Below, one piece after another: positions 33,451 to 41,154 of a stretch of DNA of 64,000 bases. The stretch is from Novosphingobium sp. (GTDB taxonomy: Bacteria; Pseudomonadota; Alphaproteobacteria; Sphingomonadales; Sphingomonadaceae). The stretch covers positions 62,001 through 126,000 of the forward strand of contig JAGHZR010000005.1 of NCBI GenBank assembly GCA_017745295.1, given 5' to 3'. Each line of letters starts with the position of its first letter. Position 1 is the stretch's first letter. The notes beneath the pieces are model-generated. The model saw nothing but the letters and a program-made list of their open reading frames with translations, was not told the origin of the DNA and searched no databases. Made by a program: the position numbers and the translations under genes.

Positions 33451-35850
33451 TCAGAACTTCACGCCGGCCGTCACCCCGAAAGTGCGCGGTTCGGGGAAAT
33501 AGCCCACGACCATGCCGCCGAAGCTGGGGCCGAAGTCGATGAAGTTACCCGGATTGGCTTCCTTCGTCAGGTTACGCACGAAAAACGAAAGTTCCGCATC
33601 GGTGCCCAGCAGCGGCAGCTTGGTCAGGCTGGCGCGCAAGTTGACGATGGTGCGACCCTTGGACTGGGTGGTGTGCGCGTTCTGGTCCGATGGATTGTCA
33701 GTCACCAACGCATAGGGGAAGGTGTAGTACTTCGCGACGTAGCTGACATCGGCGTAGAAGTTCAGCTGGCCCCAGTCGCCTTCGGCAACCCGCAGGTCCG
33801 CGCCGCCCGATGCCGTTACCTTCGGCGCATGGGGGAAGGCGCGGTTGTCGGCCACATTGGTCTCCACGCCGTTCACCAGATCCATGAAGCGCTTGTACTT
33901 GGGATCGAGCAGCGCCAGCGATCCGTTCAGCGTCAGCGCGTCGAAGGGATGGAACACCGTTTCGAACTCAAGCCCCTGGATGCGCGCCGCACCGGCATTG
34001 CGCACGATGGAAGCGGCGCCAAGGCCGGCGGTGAACACCGCCAGCTGCATGTCCTTATGCTCGTCCCTGAAGGCGGAAATGTTGAAGATCAGGCGATTGC
34101 CGAAGGTCTTGGTCTTGATGCCCAGTTCGTAGCTGTCGACCGTTTCGGGCTTGTAGGGATTGCAGAGTTCCAGCGCGCCCGAGGGGCATTCCGGCGTCGG
34201 CGCGACGAAGACGTTGGTCTCGCCATTGAAGCCGCCCGACTTGAAGCCCTTGGCATAGCGAGCATAGACGTTGACCTGATCGGTCACCTCATAGCCCAGC
34301 GTCACGGCGGGGGTGAAGCTGTTGTACTTGGCATCGGGCACGCCGCCGTAAGGAATGTCGGCGATGACGACGGGCGAAGTGATGCCGTTCGCGGCGTCGT
34401 AATTGACGCGGAAGAAGCGGCGGATGTCCTTCTTCTCATGCGTGTAGCGCCCGCCCACGGTCAGCTTCAGCCCGCGCAGAATTTCGTAATCGAGCTGGGT
34501 GTAGAACGCGAAGGCCTTGGTGTGCGATCCGTAGTCGGAATCGAGATCGGTGCCGCCGCCGAAATAGCTCTGCGGATTGTCGGTTGCCGCCTTCTCGGTG
34601 AAGTAGAAGGCACCCGCCGCATAGGAAAGCTTGTCGGACAGGGCCTTGCCCGTCACCTGCAGTTCCTGGCTGAAGGCGTGATAGTCGGTCAGGCGCTGGG
34701 TATAGGCCACCGGCAGCGGCGAACCGTCGAGATCGAGCCCGTCATCATACTTCAGATTCCGATAGGCGGTGGTGGACTTCACCGTGGCCGCGCCGAATTC
34801 GCCGGTCAGCGTCAGCGCATGGCCATAGCTGCGCGTCTTTTCATAGACATTGGCATCGATCGATGCCGTCGAGACGCGCTTGGGATCGGTGTAGAGATTG
34901 AGCGGAAAATTCGCGCCGACGAAGGGATAGCTGGGCGAATTGGGATCGAAGATGTCGCGCGGGTCGCCGTTCTGGTTCACTTGCAGCAGCTGCGATAGCT
35001 GCGGCGTCTGCTTGCTGCGGCTGTAGTCGTAGGTGTAGTCCGCCGTGACGTTGTCCGCCAGTTCGGCGCGGACCTGCACCATGAAGCTGCCGCTGTTGAT
35101 CGAGTCCGTCTTGTTCACGCGCGGCGGCAGCGCGGCGGGCACGTTCGGGATCGGGTTTGGCACGATATCGATCAACCCGCCCCGGCTGCGATACTGGCCG
35201 GAGAGCTTGACCGAGAAGATGCCCATCTTGGGCAGATCCAGCACGCCGCGGAACTTCATTTCATCGAAGCTGGCGTAAGTCATTTCCATCGTGCCGCCCA
35301 GTTCGCCGCTGGGCTTGCGCGTGATCAGGTTTACCGCGCCGGCCAACGCGTTGCGGCCGTAGAGCGTGCCCTGCGGGCCGCGCAGCACTTCCACGCGTTC
35401 CAGATCGGCGATGTCGAAGATCGAACCCTGCGCCTTGGCGATGTAGACGCCGTCGAGATAGAGGCCAACCGCCGGCTCCCAAGTGATCGCGGGATTGATC
35501 GTCACCGAACCGCGAATGGAGATCTGCGAGACGGTCTTGGAACCGGGCGCACGCTCGATCTTCATGTTCGGTGCGATGGTTCCCAGCTTGTCGATGGAAT
35601 CGACGCCGCGGCTGTCGAGGTAGGCGCTGCTGACCGCCGAGATGGCGATAGGCACGTTCTGGACGTTTTCCGAACGCTTCTGCGCGGTAACGACGATGTC
35701 GCCGATGCCGATCTCCACTTCCTGCTTCGCCGGCTGAGGAGCAGTTGCGGCGGGCTGGGCGCTGTCCTGCGCGGCATCCTGGGCAAGTGCCGGGACGGCG
35801 ACGATGGACATGCTGGTGGCGAGGGCCGAAGCGGCCAGGAACCTATTCAC
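33451..35850 (-). CDS. TonB-dependent receptor (candidate steroid importer)
   Basis: This 799-aa outer-membrane receptor has a signal peptide ending near VPALA (residue 23), a TonB box-like segment EIGIGDIVVTAQ, a plug domain with NVPIAISAVSS and the RGPQGTLYGRNALAG motif, and a 22-strand barrel ending in the aromatic GVTAGVKF. Sphingomonads use such receptors to take up large hydrophobic substrates. GTG at 35850 preceded by GGGAGAG. Neighbouring steroid genes suggest steroid uptake; the ligand cannot be read from sequence. Confidence 0.85.
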   Translation of the reverse strand: MNRFLAASALATSMSIVAVPALAQDAAQDSAQPAATAPQPAKQEVEIGIGDIVVTAQKRSENVQNVPIAISAVSSAYLDSRGVDSIDKLGTIAPNMKIERAPGSKTVSQISIRGSVTINPAITWEPAVGLYLDGVYIAKAQGSIFDIADLERVEVLRGPQGTLYGRNALAGAVNLITRKPSGELGGTMEMTYASFDEMKFRGVLDLPKMGIFSVKLSGQYRSRGGLIDIVPNPIPNVPAALPPRVNKTDSINSGSFMVQVRAELADNVTADYTYDYSRSKQTPQLSQLLQVNQNGDPRDIFDPNSPSYPFVGANFPLNLYTDPKRVSTASIDANVYEKTRSYGHALTLTGEFGAATVKSTTAYRNLKYDDGLDLDGSPLPVAYTQRLTDYHAFSQELQVTGKALSDKLSYAAGAFYFTEKAATDNPQSYFGGGTDLDSDYGSHTKAFAFYTQLDYEILRGLKLTVGGRYTHEKKDIRRFFRVNYDAANGITSPVVIADIPYGGVPDAKYNSFTPAVTLGYEVTDQVNVYARYAKGFKSGGFNGETNVFVAPTPECPSGALELCNPYKPETVDSYELGIKTKTFGNRLIFNISAFRDEHKDMQLAVFTAGLGAASIVRNAGAARIQGLEFETVFHPFDALTLNGSLALLDPKYKRFMDLVNGVETNVADNRAFPHAPKVTASGGADLRVAEGDWGQLNFYADVSYVAKYYTFPYALVTDNPSDQNAHTTQSKGRTIVNLRASLTKLPLLGTDAELSFFVRNLTKEANPGNFIDFGPSFGGMVVGYFPEPRTFGVTAGVKF

Positions 35851-36066
35851 GATCTTTCTCTCCCGAAACCCTGTGCGCGTTTGCGCATCTGAACCACGTC
35901 TCGCTTTCGCGCATCCGATTCACCGCTTATGAATATGATTCGTCAAATCATATGGCAATATGTTTCTTGTTCGCGCTTATTTTTGATGCCATATTTACGC
36001 AAATGACGGTTCGACACGCGAAGCAAATCTGCCTCGTGCGTTCGATAAAAGACGTTGGGAGAGAGC
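35851..36066. promoter_or_regulatory. divergent promoter with TTACGCAAAT motif
   Basis: The gap separates the minus-strand TonB receptor from the plus-strand GMC oxidoreductase. TTACGCAAAT lies at 35995-36004, about 65 bases before the GMC start, and TTTGCGCATC lies near 35880, about 30 bases before the receptor start. A TCGCGCATCC sequence near 35908 is a weaker relative. The region is AT-rich around 35930-36000. Confidence 0.55.
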
Positions 36067-37722
36067 ATGGCCGATGGAATCGCCCGAACCGGCGATGCAC
36101 CGCAATTCGACTTCGTGATTGCCGGCGCGGGCGTTGCCGGCTGCATCCTGGCGAACCGCCTCTCGGCCGATCCCAAATGCCACGTCCTGCTGCTGGAAGC
36201 GGGCGGAAGCGATCGTAGCCCGCTGATCGCCGCGCCGGGTGGGTTGCTGCCGATCATGATGCGCGGCAGCCATGCCTGGCGCTACATGTCCGCGCCGCAG
36301 CGGCACCTGGACGACCGGCAGCTCTATCTGCCGCGCGGCAAGGTTCTGGGCGGCGGATCATCCATCAACGGCATGACGTACGACCGGGGATTCCGTTCGG
36401 ATTATGACCGCTGGGCGGCGGAGGGATGCACGGGCTGGTCCTTTGCCGAAGTGCTGCCCTACTTCCGCCGGCTGGAAAGCTATGCCCCGTCGCAAGACCA
36501 ATGGCATGGAGCAGAGGGGCCGATCGCCGTCACTCGCGCCGGACAGGATCACCCTTTCGCACGGGCCTTCGTCGCGGCGGCGCAGCAGGCGGGCTATCCG
36601 TTCTGCGCCGACCTCAATGGCGCGGCGCGCGACGGGGTGGGGCCTGTAGACCTCACCATCGGGCGCGGACGGCGCTCAACCGCGTCCTCGGCCTATCTCC
36701 GCCCGGTGCGCCATCGGCGCAACCTGACCGTCATGACCGGCACGCAAGCCTTGCGGGTGCTGTTCGATGGCAAGCGGGCTTGCGGCGTGGTCTATCTCCG
36801 GCAGGGAGAGCACCACACCGCCCTTGCCCGGCGCGAAGTGATCGTCAGCGGCGGGGCGATCAACACGCCGCAACTGCTGATGCTGTCCGGACTTGGGGAT
36901 GCGGAGCACTTGCGCGGCCACGGCATCAACGTGGTCGCGCATGTCCCGGAAATGGGCCGCAACCTGCAGGATCACCTTGCCGCGCATGTGAAGTATCGTT
37001 CGACCAAGCCCTGGTCGATGCTGCGCTATCTGAGCCCGCTGCACGGCATCACGGCGATGGGTCAATATCTCGCCGCGCGCAGCGGGCCGCTAGCCGACCC
37101 CGGCATGTCGGTCGCCGCCTTCGTGCGATCCGACCCGGCGCTGGCGGAGCCTGATATCAAGATGCTGCTGGTCATGGCCCTGTTCGCCAACAACGGCCGC
37201 AAAATGGAGCCGAGCCATGGCTTCTATGCACACGTCAACGTCGCCCGCCCCGAAGCGCGCGGCACCGTCACGCTGGCCAGCGCCGATCCCGCTGCGCCGC
37301 CGGTGATCGACCAGAACTACAACGGCACCGAGCACGACCGCCGCGTCATGCGCGAAGGGATCCGCGCCGCCCGCCGCATTTTCGCCCAATCCGCTTTCGA
37401 TACGTGCCGGGGCGAGGAACTGGCGCCCGGCGCCTCCATCCAGAGCGACGAAGCGCTGGACGCCCATGTCCGCGCCCATGCGGAGGCCGATTACCACTCG
37501 GTCGGTACCGCGCGGATGGGCACGGGCGCGGGGGCCGTGCTGGACCCGCAATTGCGCCTTCGCGGCGTGGACGGGCTGCGCGTGGTCGATGCCTCCGTCA
37601 TGCCGCATCTGGTGGGCGGGAACACGGCAATCCCCGTGGCCATGATCGCGGAGAAGGCGGCCGATATGATCCTTGGCCGCACGCCCCCACCAGCGGCCCA
37701 GCTTTCCGGAGAACATGCATGA
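36067..37722 (+). CDS. GMC family FAD-dependent alcohol oxidoreductase
   Basis: This 551-aa choline-dehydrogenase-like flavoprotein has the ADP-binding GAGVAGCILA at 20-29, the GMC signature PRGKVLGGGSSINGM, VIVSGGAINTPQLLMLSG and catalytic His477 (ADYHSVGTARMG) with Asn519 (VGGNTAIP). It oxidises a primary or secondary alcohol, possibly a sterol side-chain or C3 hydroxyl. Cholesterol oxidase is a more distant relative. Its stop overlaps the next ADH gene (ATGA), so the two likely form a consecutive alcohol-to-acid route. ATG at 36067 follows GGGAGAGAGC. Confidence 0.82.
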   Translation: MADGIARTGDAPQFDFVIAGAGVAGCILANRLSADPKCHVLLLEAGGSDRSPLIAAPGGLLPIMMRGSHAWRYMSAPQRHLDDRQLYLPRGKVLGGGSSINGMTYDRGFRSDYDRWAAEGCTGWSFAEVLPYFRRLESYAPSQDQWHGAEGPIAVTRAGQDHPFARAFVAAAQQAGYPFCADLNGAARDGVGPVDLTIGRGRRSTASSAYLRPVRHRRNLTVMTGTQALRVLFDGKRACGVVYLRQGEHHTALARREVIVSGGAINTPQLLMLSGLGDAEHLRGHGINVVAHVPEMGRNLQDHLAAHVKYRSTKPWSMLRYLSPLHGITAMGQYLAARSGPLADPGMSVAAFVRSDPALAEPDIKMLLVMALFANNGRKMEPSHGFYAHVNVARPEARGTVTLASADPAAPPVIDQNYNGTEHDRRVMREGIRAARRIFAQSAFDTCRGEELAPGASIQSDEALDAHVRAHAEADYHSVGTARMGTGAGAVLDPQLRLRGVDGLRVVDASVMPHLVGGNTAIPVAMIAEKAADMILGRTPPPAAQLSGEHA

Positions 37723-38810
37723 GAGTTCAAGCAATGGTCTGCCACGCGCTGGGCGCGCCGCTGGTGCGGGAGGAGCTGGACCTTGCCCCGCCGGGAGAGG
37801 GCGAAGTCCTGATCGAGATCATGGCCAGCGGACTGTGTCACACCGATCTTAGCCAGCTCAGCGGCAAGGCGGCGCCCTATCCCTTCCCCGTCATCGTCGG
37901 GCATGAGGGCGCGGGGATCGTGCGCGCGGTGGGCGCGAACGTCACATCGGTGGCGGTGGGAGACCACGTGATCGCACTGGCCATCGGCGAATGCGGCGCC
38001 TGCGCCAACTGCCTGTCCGGCAAGACCAACCTCTGCGAAGTGTTCCTTGACGAAATCGCCACGCAGCCGACGCGCTTTTCGCTGAACGGCAAACCCGTTT
38101 CCGCCTATTCGGGCGTCGGATCGCTGGCCCAGTTTGTGGTCATGCACCAACGCAATGTCGCCCCAATCCGCGCCGACGTGCCGCTGCATCTGGCCTGCAC
38201 CGCCGGCTGCAGCGTGGCGACGGGCGTGGGCGCCGCGCTGCACACGGCGCATGTGCACGAAGACGCGAGCGTTGCCGTGTTCGGCCTTGGCGGGATCGGT
38301 CTCAACGTCGTGCAAGGCGCGCGGCTGGCGGGGGCCCGGACGATCATCGGCGTAGACGTGAACCCGGCCCGCGAAGCACAGGGCAAGCGCTTCGGCCTCA
38401 CCCATTTCATCGATCCTACAACGGCCGATCCGGTCGCCGCCATTCGCGAGATCACCGGCGGCGGCGCGGACTTCGCGTTCGAATGCGTGGGCAAGGCGGC
38501 GCTGATGCGGCAGGCTTTCGAAAGCACCCGCATCGGCTGGGGCTGCTGCGTCGTGCTGGGCGTGCCGGCGGATGGCGAGACGATGCAGATCGTGCCGTTC
38601 GACCTGCAACTGGGCCGCACGGTCAAAGGATCGTTCATGGGCAATGTGCGCGGGCGCAGCCAGCTTCCGGCGCTGCTCGATCACTATGCGCAAGGCGCGC
38701 TCAATCTGGACGATCTGGTGACTCACCGCCTGCCAATGGCCCGCGTGAACGAGGGCTTTGCGCTGATGAAATCGGGCGATGCGCTGCGCGTGGTCGTAAG
38801 CTTCGAATAA
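37719..38810 (+). CDS. zinc-dependent alcohol dehydrogenase
   Basis: This 363-aa medium-chain dehydrogenase has catalytic zinc ligands Cys40 (SGLCHTD), His62 (GHEGAG) and Cys164 (AGCSVATG), structural zinc cysteines 92, 95, 98 and 106, and the NAD site GLGGIG at 189-194 followed by IGVDVNPAREA. It resembles class III/benzyl alcohol dehydrogenases, which take bulky alcohols. Coupled to the GMC gene by a four-base overlap. Substrate is inferred as a steroid or side-chain alcohol from context only. Confidence 0.85.
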   Translation: MRVQAMVCHALGAPLVREELDLAPPGEGEVLIEIMASGLCHTDLSQLSGKAAPYPFPVIVGHEGAGIVRAVGANVTSVAVGDHVIALAIGECGACANCLSGKTNLCEVFLDEIATQPTRFSLNGKPVSAYSGVGSLAQFVVMHQRNVAPIRADVPLHLACTAGCSVATGVGAALHTAHVHEDASVAVFGLGGIGLNVVQGARLAGARTIIGVDVNPAREAQGKRFGLTHFIDPTTADPVAAIREITGGGADFAFECVGKAALMRQAFESTRIGWGCCVVLGVPADGETMQIVPFDLQLGRTVKGSFMGNVRGRSQLPALLDHYAQGALNLDDLVTHRLPMARVNEGFALMKSGDALRVVVSFE

Positions 38811-38815
38811 GGCTG

Positions 38816-38840
38816 GGCCCCCGACGCGATGCCGGGGGCC
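38816..38840 (+). terminator. hairpin terminator after the ADH gene
   Basis: GGCCCCCG and CGGGGGCC form a perfect eight-base stem around a nine-base loop just beyond the ADH stop, followed by TCTATACC. The T-tract is weak but the position, between two convergent genes, fits a terminator. Confidence 0.6.
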
Positions 38841-38849
38841 TCTATACCG

Positions 38850-39632
38850 TCACTGGCGGGGCGAATGGATATTGCCGCCGTCCACCACGATTTCGGACGA
38901 GGTGATATAGCTGGCCTCGTCCGAGAGCAGGAAGCGGATCACCCGCCCCACTTCCTCCGGCGCGCCGAAACGGCCAAGGAAGATGCGCCGTTCGAACACG
39001 CCGGGAAGCGCCGCCTTGGCGGCGGCGATGATCGGGGTATCGATCTGGCCGGGGCTGACCGAATTGATGCGGATGCCATCGGCCGAAAGCTCGTCCGCCA
39101 TCGAACGCACCAGCGAGATCACCGCACCTTTCGCCGCGCTGTAGATCGGGATCAGCCCGCTGCCCAAAGTCGCGTTGATGGAGGACAGCGCCACCACGCT
39201 GCTGCCGGGAAGGCTGCGCATATCGGCGCGAAACGCCTGCACCAGGCTGACGATCGCGCGGACATGAAGGGCGATGCCCTTGTCCCACAATTCGGGCGTC
39301 ACCCCGTCGATCCCGGTCACTTCGGCAGTACCGGCCGAATGGACGATCCCGCCCACCAGACCCAACGCTTCGCGCGTTTTCGTCGCAGCCTCGGCGATCG
39401 CCAGTGGATCGCGCAAGTCGACCGCCAGCCCAATGGCGGCAACGCCCCAGGCATCGGCGATTTCCGCCGCCGCAGCCGTCGCGCCGGCTTCATTGATATC
39501 CCATAGCGCCACGGGGCGGCCGACCGCCGCCAATGCGCGGGCGCTGGCAAGGCCAATGCCGGAGGCTCCGCCCGTCACCACGACCGGGCTGGACGGCGCG
39601 CCCAGCGCGGGTTCGAAGTTCTGCTTTTCCAT
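38850..39632 (-). CDS. short-chain dehydrogenase/reductase
   Basis: This 260-aa SDR has TGGASGIGLASARALAAVGR, WDINEAG, HSAGTAEVTG in place of NNAG, LSSINATLGSG with the catalytic Ser, and the YSAAKGA site. The C-terminus is EIVVDGGNIHSP. The D-I-N after the second strand suggests NAD rather than NADP use. It is followed on the same strand by nothing before the terminator, and preceded by the hydroxysteroid-dehydrogenase-like SDR at 39670 with a 37-base gap, so the pair may be co-transcribed. Confidence 0.8.
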   Translation of the reverse strand: MEKQNFEPALGAPSSPVVVTGGASGIGLASARALAAVGRPVALWDINEAGATAAAAEIADAWGVAAIGLAVDLRDPLAIAEAATKTREALGLVGGIVHSAGTAEVTGIDGVTPELWDKGIALHVRAIVSLVQAFRADMRSLPGSSVVALSSINATLGSGLIPIYSAAKGAVISLVRSMADELSADGIRINSVSPGQIDTPIIAAAKAALPGVFERRIFLGRFGAPEEVGRVIRFLLSDEASYITSSEIVVDGGNIHSPRQ

Positions 39633-39669
39633 CTCTCTTCCCTTTTGCCCGATCAGTCCATTCGCCCCA

Positions 39670-40455
39670 TCAGCCCATTCCCGGGGCGCCGGGCATACCC
39701 TGATAATAGGCGCCGACGATCATGCCGCCATCCACGACGATTTCCGCGCCGGCCAGATAGGATGCCTCGTCACTGGCCAGGAACACGGTCGCCGCCGCCA
39801 CTTCCTCCGGCGCGCCGACACGCTGGAGCGGGATATTGCCGAAGCGTTCGTCCACCTTGTCGCGCGGCGAACCGTCATGATTGGTCATGACCGTATCGAC
39901 GCCGCCGGGGTGAACGGAGTTCACGCGCACGCCCTTGTGGCCTAGTTCCATGGCGGCCACGCGGGTCAGCCCGCGCACCCCCCACTTGCTGGAGGCATAA
40001 GCGGAAAGGCCGTTCGCGCCTTTCATCCCGTCTACCGAAGAGACATTGACGATGGCGCCCTTGCCGCGCGCCACCATGCCCGGGGCCACCGCCTTGATGC
40101 CGAGAAACTCGCCGACCAGATTGACGTCCAGCACGCGCCGATAATCGGCCAGAGTGGTATCGAGCAAGCCCGCGAAATGCAGGATGCCGGCATTGTTGAC
40201 CAGCACGTCGACCGGCCCGAAACGGCCCTCCACGCCGCGAACCACGGCCGCCCAATCGGCCTCGCTCGTCACGTCCAGATGCCAGAACCCGGCAGCCTCT
40301 CCCAGTTCGGCCGCCAGAGCCGCGCCGGCTTCGTCCAACACATCGGCAATGGCCACCTTGGCCCCTTCGGCCACGAAGCGGCGGCAAGTTGCCGCCCCCA
40401 TGCCGCGTGCGCCCCCGGTGACGATCGCCACTTTGCCTTCAAGCCTTCCCATCAT
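39670..40455 (-). CDS. 3-alpha/20-beta-hydroxysteroid dehydrogenase-like SDR
   Basis: This 261-aa SDR shares long stretches with Streptomyces 3-alpha,20-beta-hydroxysteroid dehydrogenase as I recall it: TGGARGMGAATCRRFV, ADVLDEAGAALAAELG, HLDVTSEADW, NNAGILHFAG and ASSKWGVRGLTRVAAMELG with RVNSVHPGG. That is the strongest steroid link among the SDRs here. It would interconvert a hydroxyl and keto group on the steroid nucleus or at C20. Two adjacent ATGs (40455, 40452) are possible. Overlaps the upstream EthD-like gene by a few bases, indicating an operon with 38850-39632. Confidence 0.8.
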   Translation of the reverse strand: MMGRLEGKVAIVTGGARGMGAATCRRFVAEGAKVAIADVLDEAGAALAAELGEAAGFWHLDVTSEADWAAVVRGVEGRFGPVDVLVNNAGILHFAGLLDTTLADYRRVLDVNLVGEFLGIKAVAPGMVARGKGAIVNVSSVDGMKGANGLSAYASSKWGVRGLTRVAAMELGHKGVRVNSVHPGGVDTVMTNHDGSPRDKVDERFGNIPLQRVGAPEEVAAATVFLASDEASYLAGAEIVVDGGMIVGAYYQGMPGAPGMG

Positions 40456-41069
40456 GCATGTCCTTCGTTTTCGAAATTGTCTTTTGCGGCGGTCATATCC
40501 GTCTCGCAGCGGTGCGTCCGCAGCAGCCTTGCCGCAAGCCCGGCCGGGGCGGGACCGGGATCGTCATGCCCGGCCAGCCACAGCACGGCATCGGCGGGGA
40601 ACGCACTGCCGCGCTCTGCAAATCCCCGCTCCATGACGATGTCCAGAGCCACGCCCGCCCGATGCCGCGCCAGATCGCGCGCCCAGTCCAGCGCCCGGTC
40701 CATTCCTGCTCCCTCCAGCAGGACCGCAAGACGCCGCCCGACCGCATCGGCGTGATCGCCGAGGGAGAGCACATGCTCCTCCACGCGCGCCGGGGCGAGC
40801 CGCGCATGGTCGAGAAAGCGCTCCTCATCCGCGCGCAGCGTGGCGGCATGCGGCCCTTCGATGACGCGCAGCGGAGCCAGTGGATCGTCTACCCAGAACT
40901 CCGAAATCGTGTCCCAGCCGAAGCTTTCCGCCGCGTCCACATGATTGCGCGCATAGCCCCGAAAGGGGAACAGACGGGCCGCGAAGGGCGCGTGGTGTTC
41001 CTCGTAATAGCGCTGGAAGAAGGTCCGGTCCCGATCCGGCCGGTGCACCAGCGCGCAGATGCTTTTCAT
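40452..41069 (-). CDS. EthD-domain-like protein
   Basis: This 205-aa protein begins KSICALVHRPDRDRTFFQRYYEEHHAPFAARL, the strand and F-x-x-Y-Y-x-x-x-H-x-P pattern of the EthD/dimeric alpha-beta barrel fold. The C-terminal half is not recognised. EthD proteins are small and usually of unknown enzymatic role, found beside oxygenases. It may be the first gene of an operon with two SDRs. A second protein with a looser EthD pattern lies at 51953-52660. Confidence 0.65.
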   Translation of the reverse strand: MKSICALVHRPDRDRTFFQRYYEEHHAPFAARLFPFRGYARNHVDAAESFGWDTISEFWVDDPLAPLRVIEGPHAATLRADEERFLDHARLAPARVEEHVLSLGDHADAVGRRLAVLLEGAGMDRALDWARDLARHRAGVALDIVMERGFAERGSAFPADAVLWLAGHDDPGPAPAGLAARLLRTHRCETDMTAAKDNFENEGHA

Positions 41070-41154
41070 GCCTTGCCTCCGCCAAGATGCAAAGCCGACG
41101 CAGCCGGGGGGACGGACCGCGTCGACCCGCGTGGGTCGTGAAAGACCCTTGCAA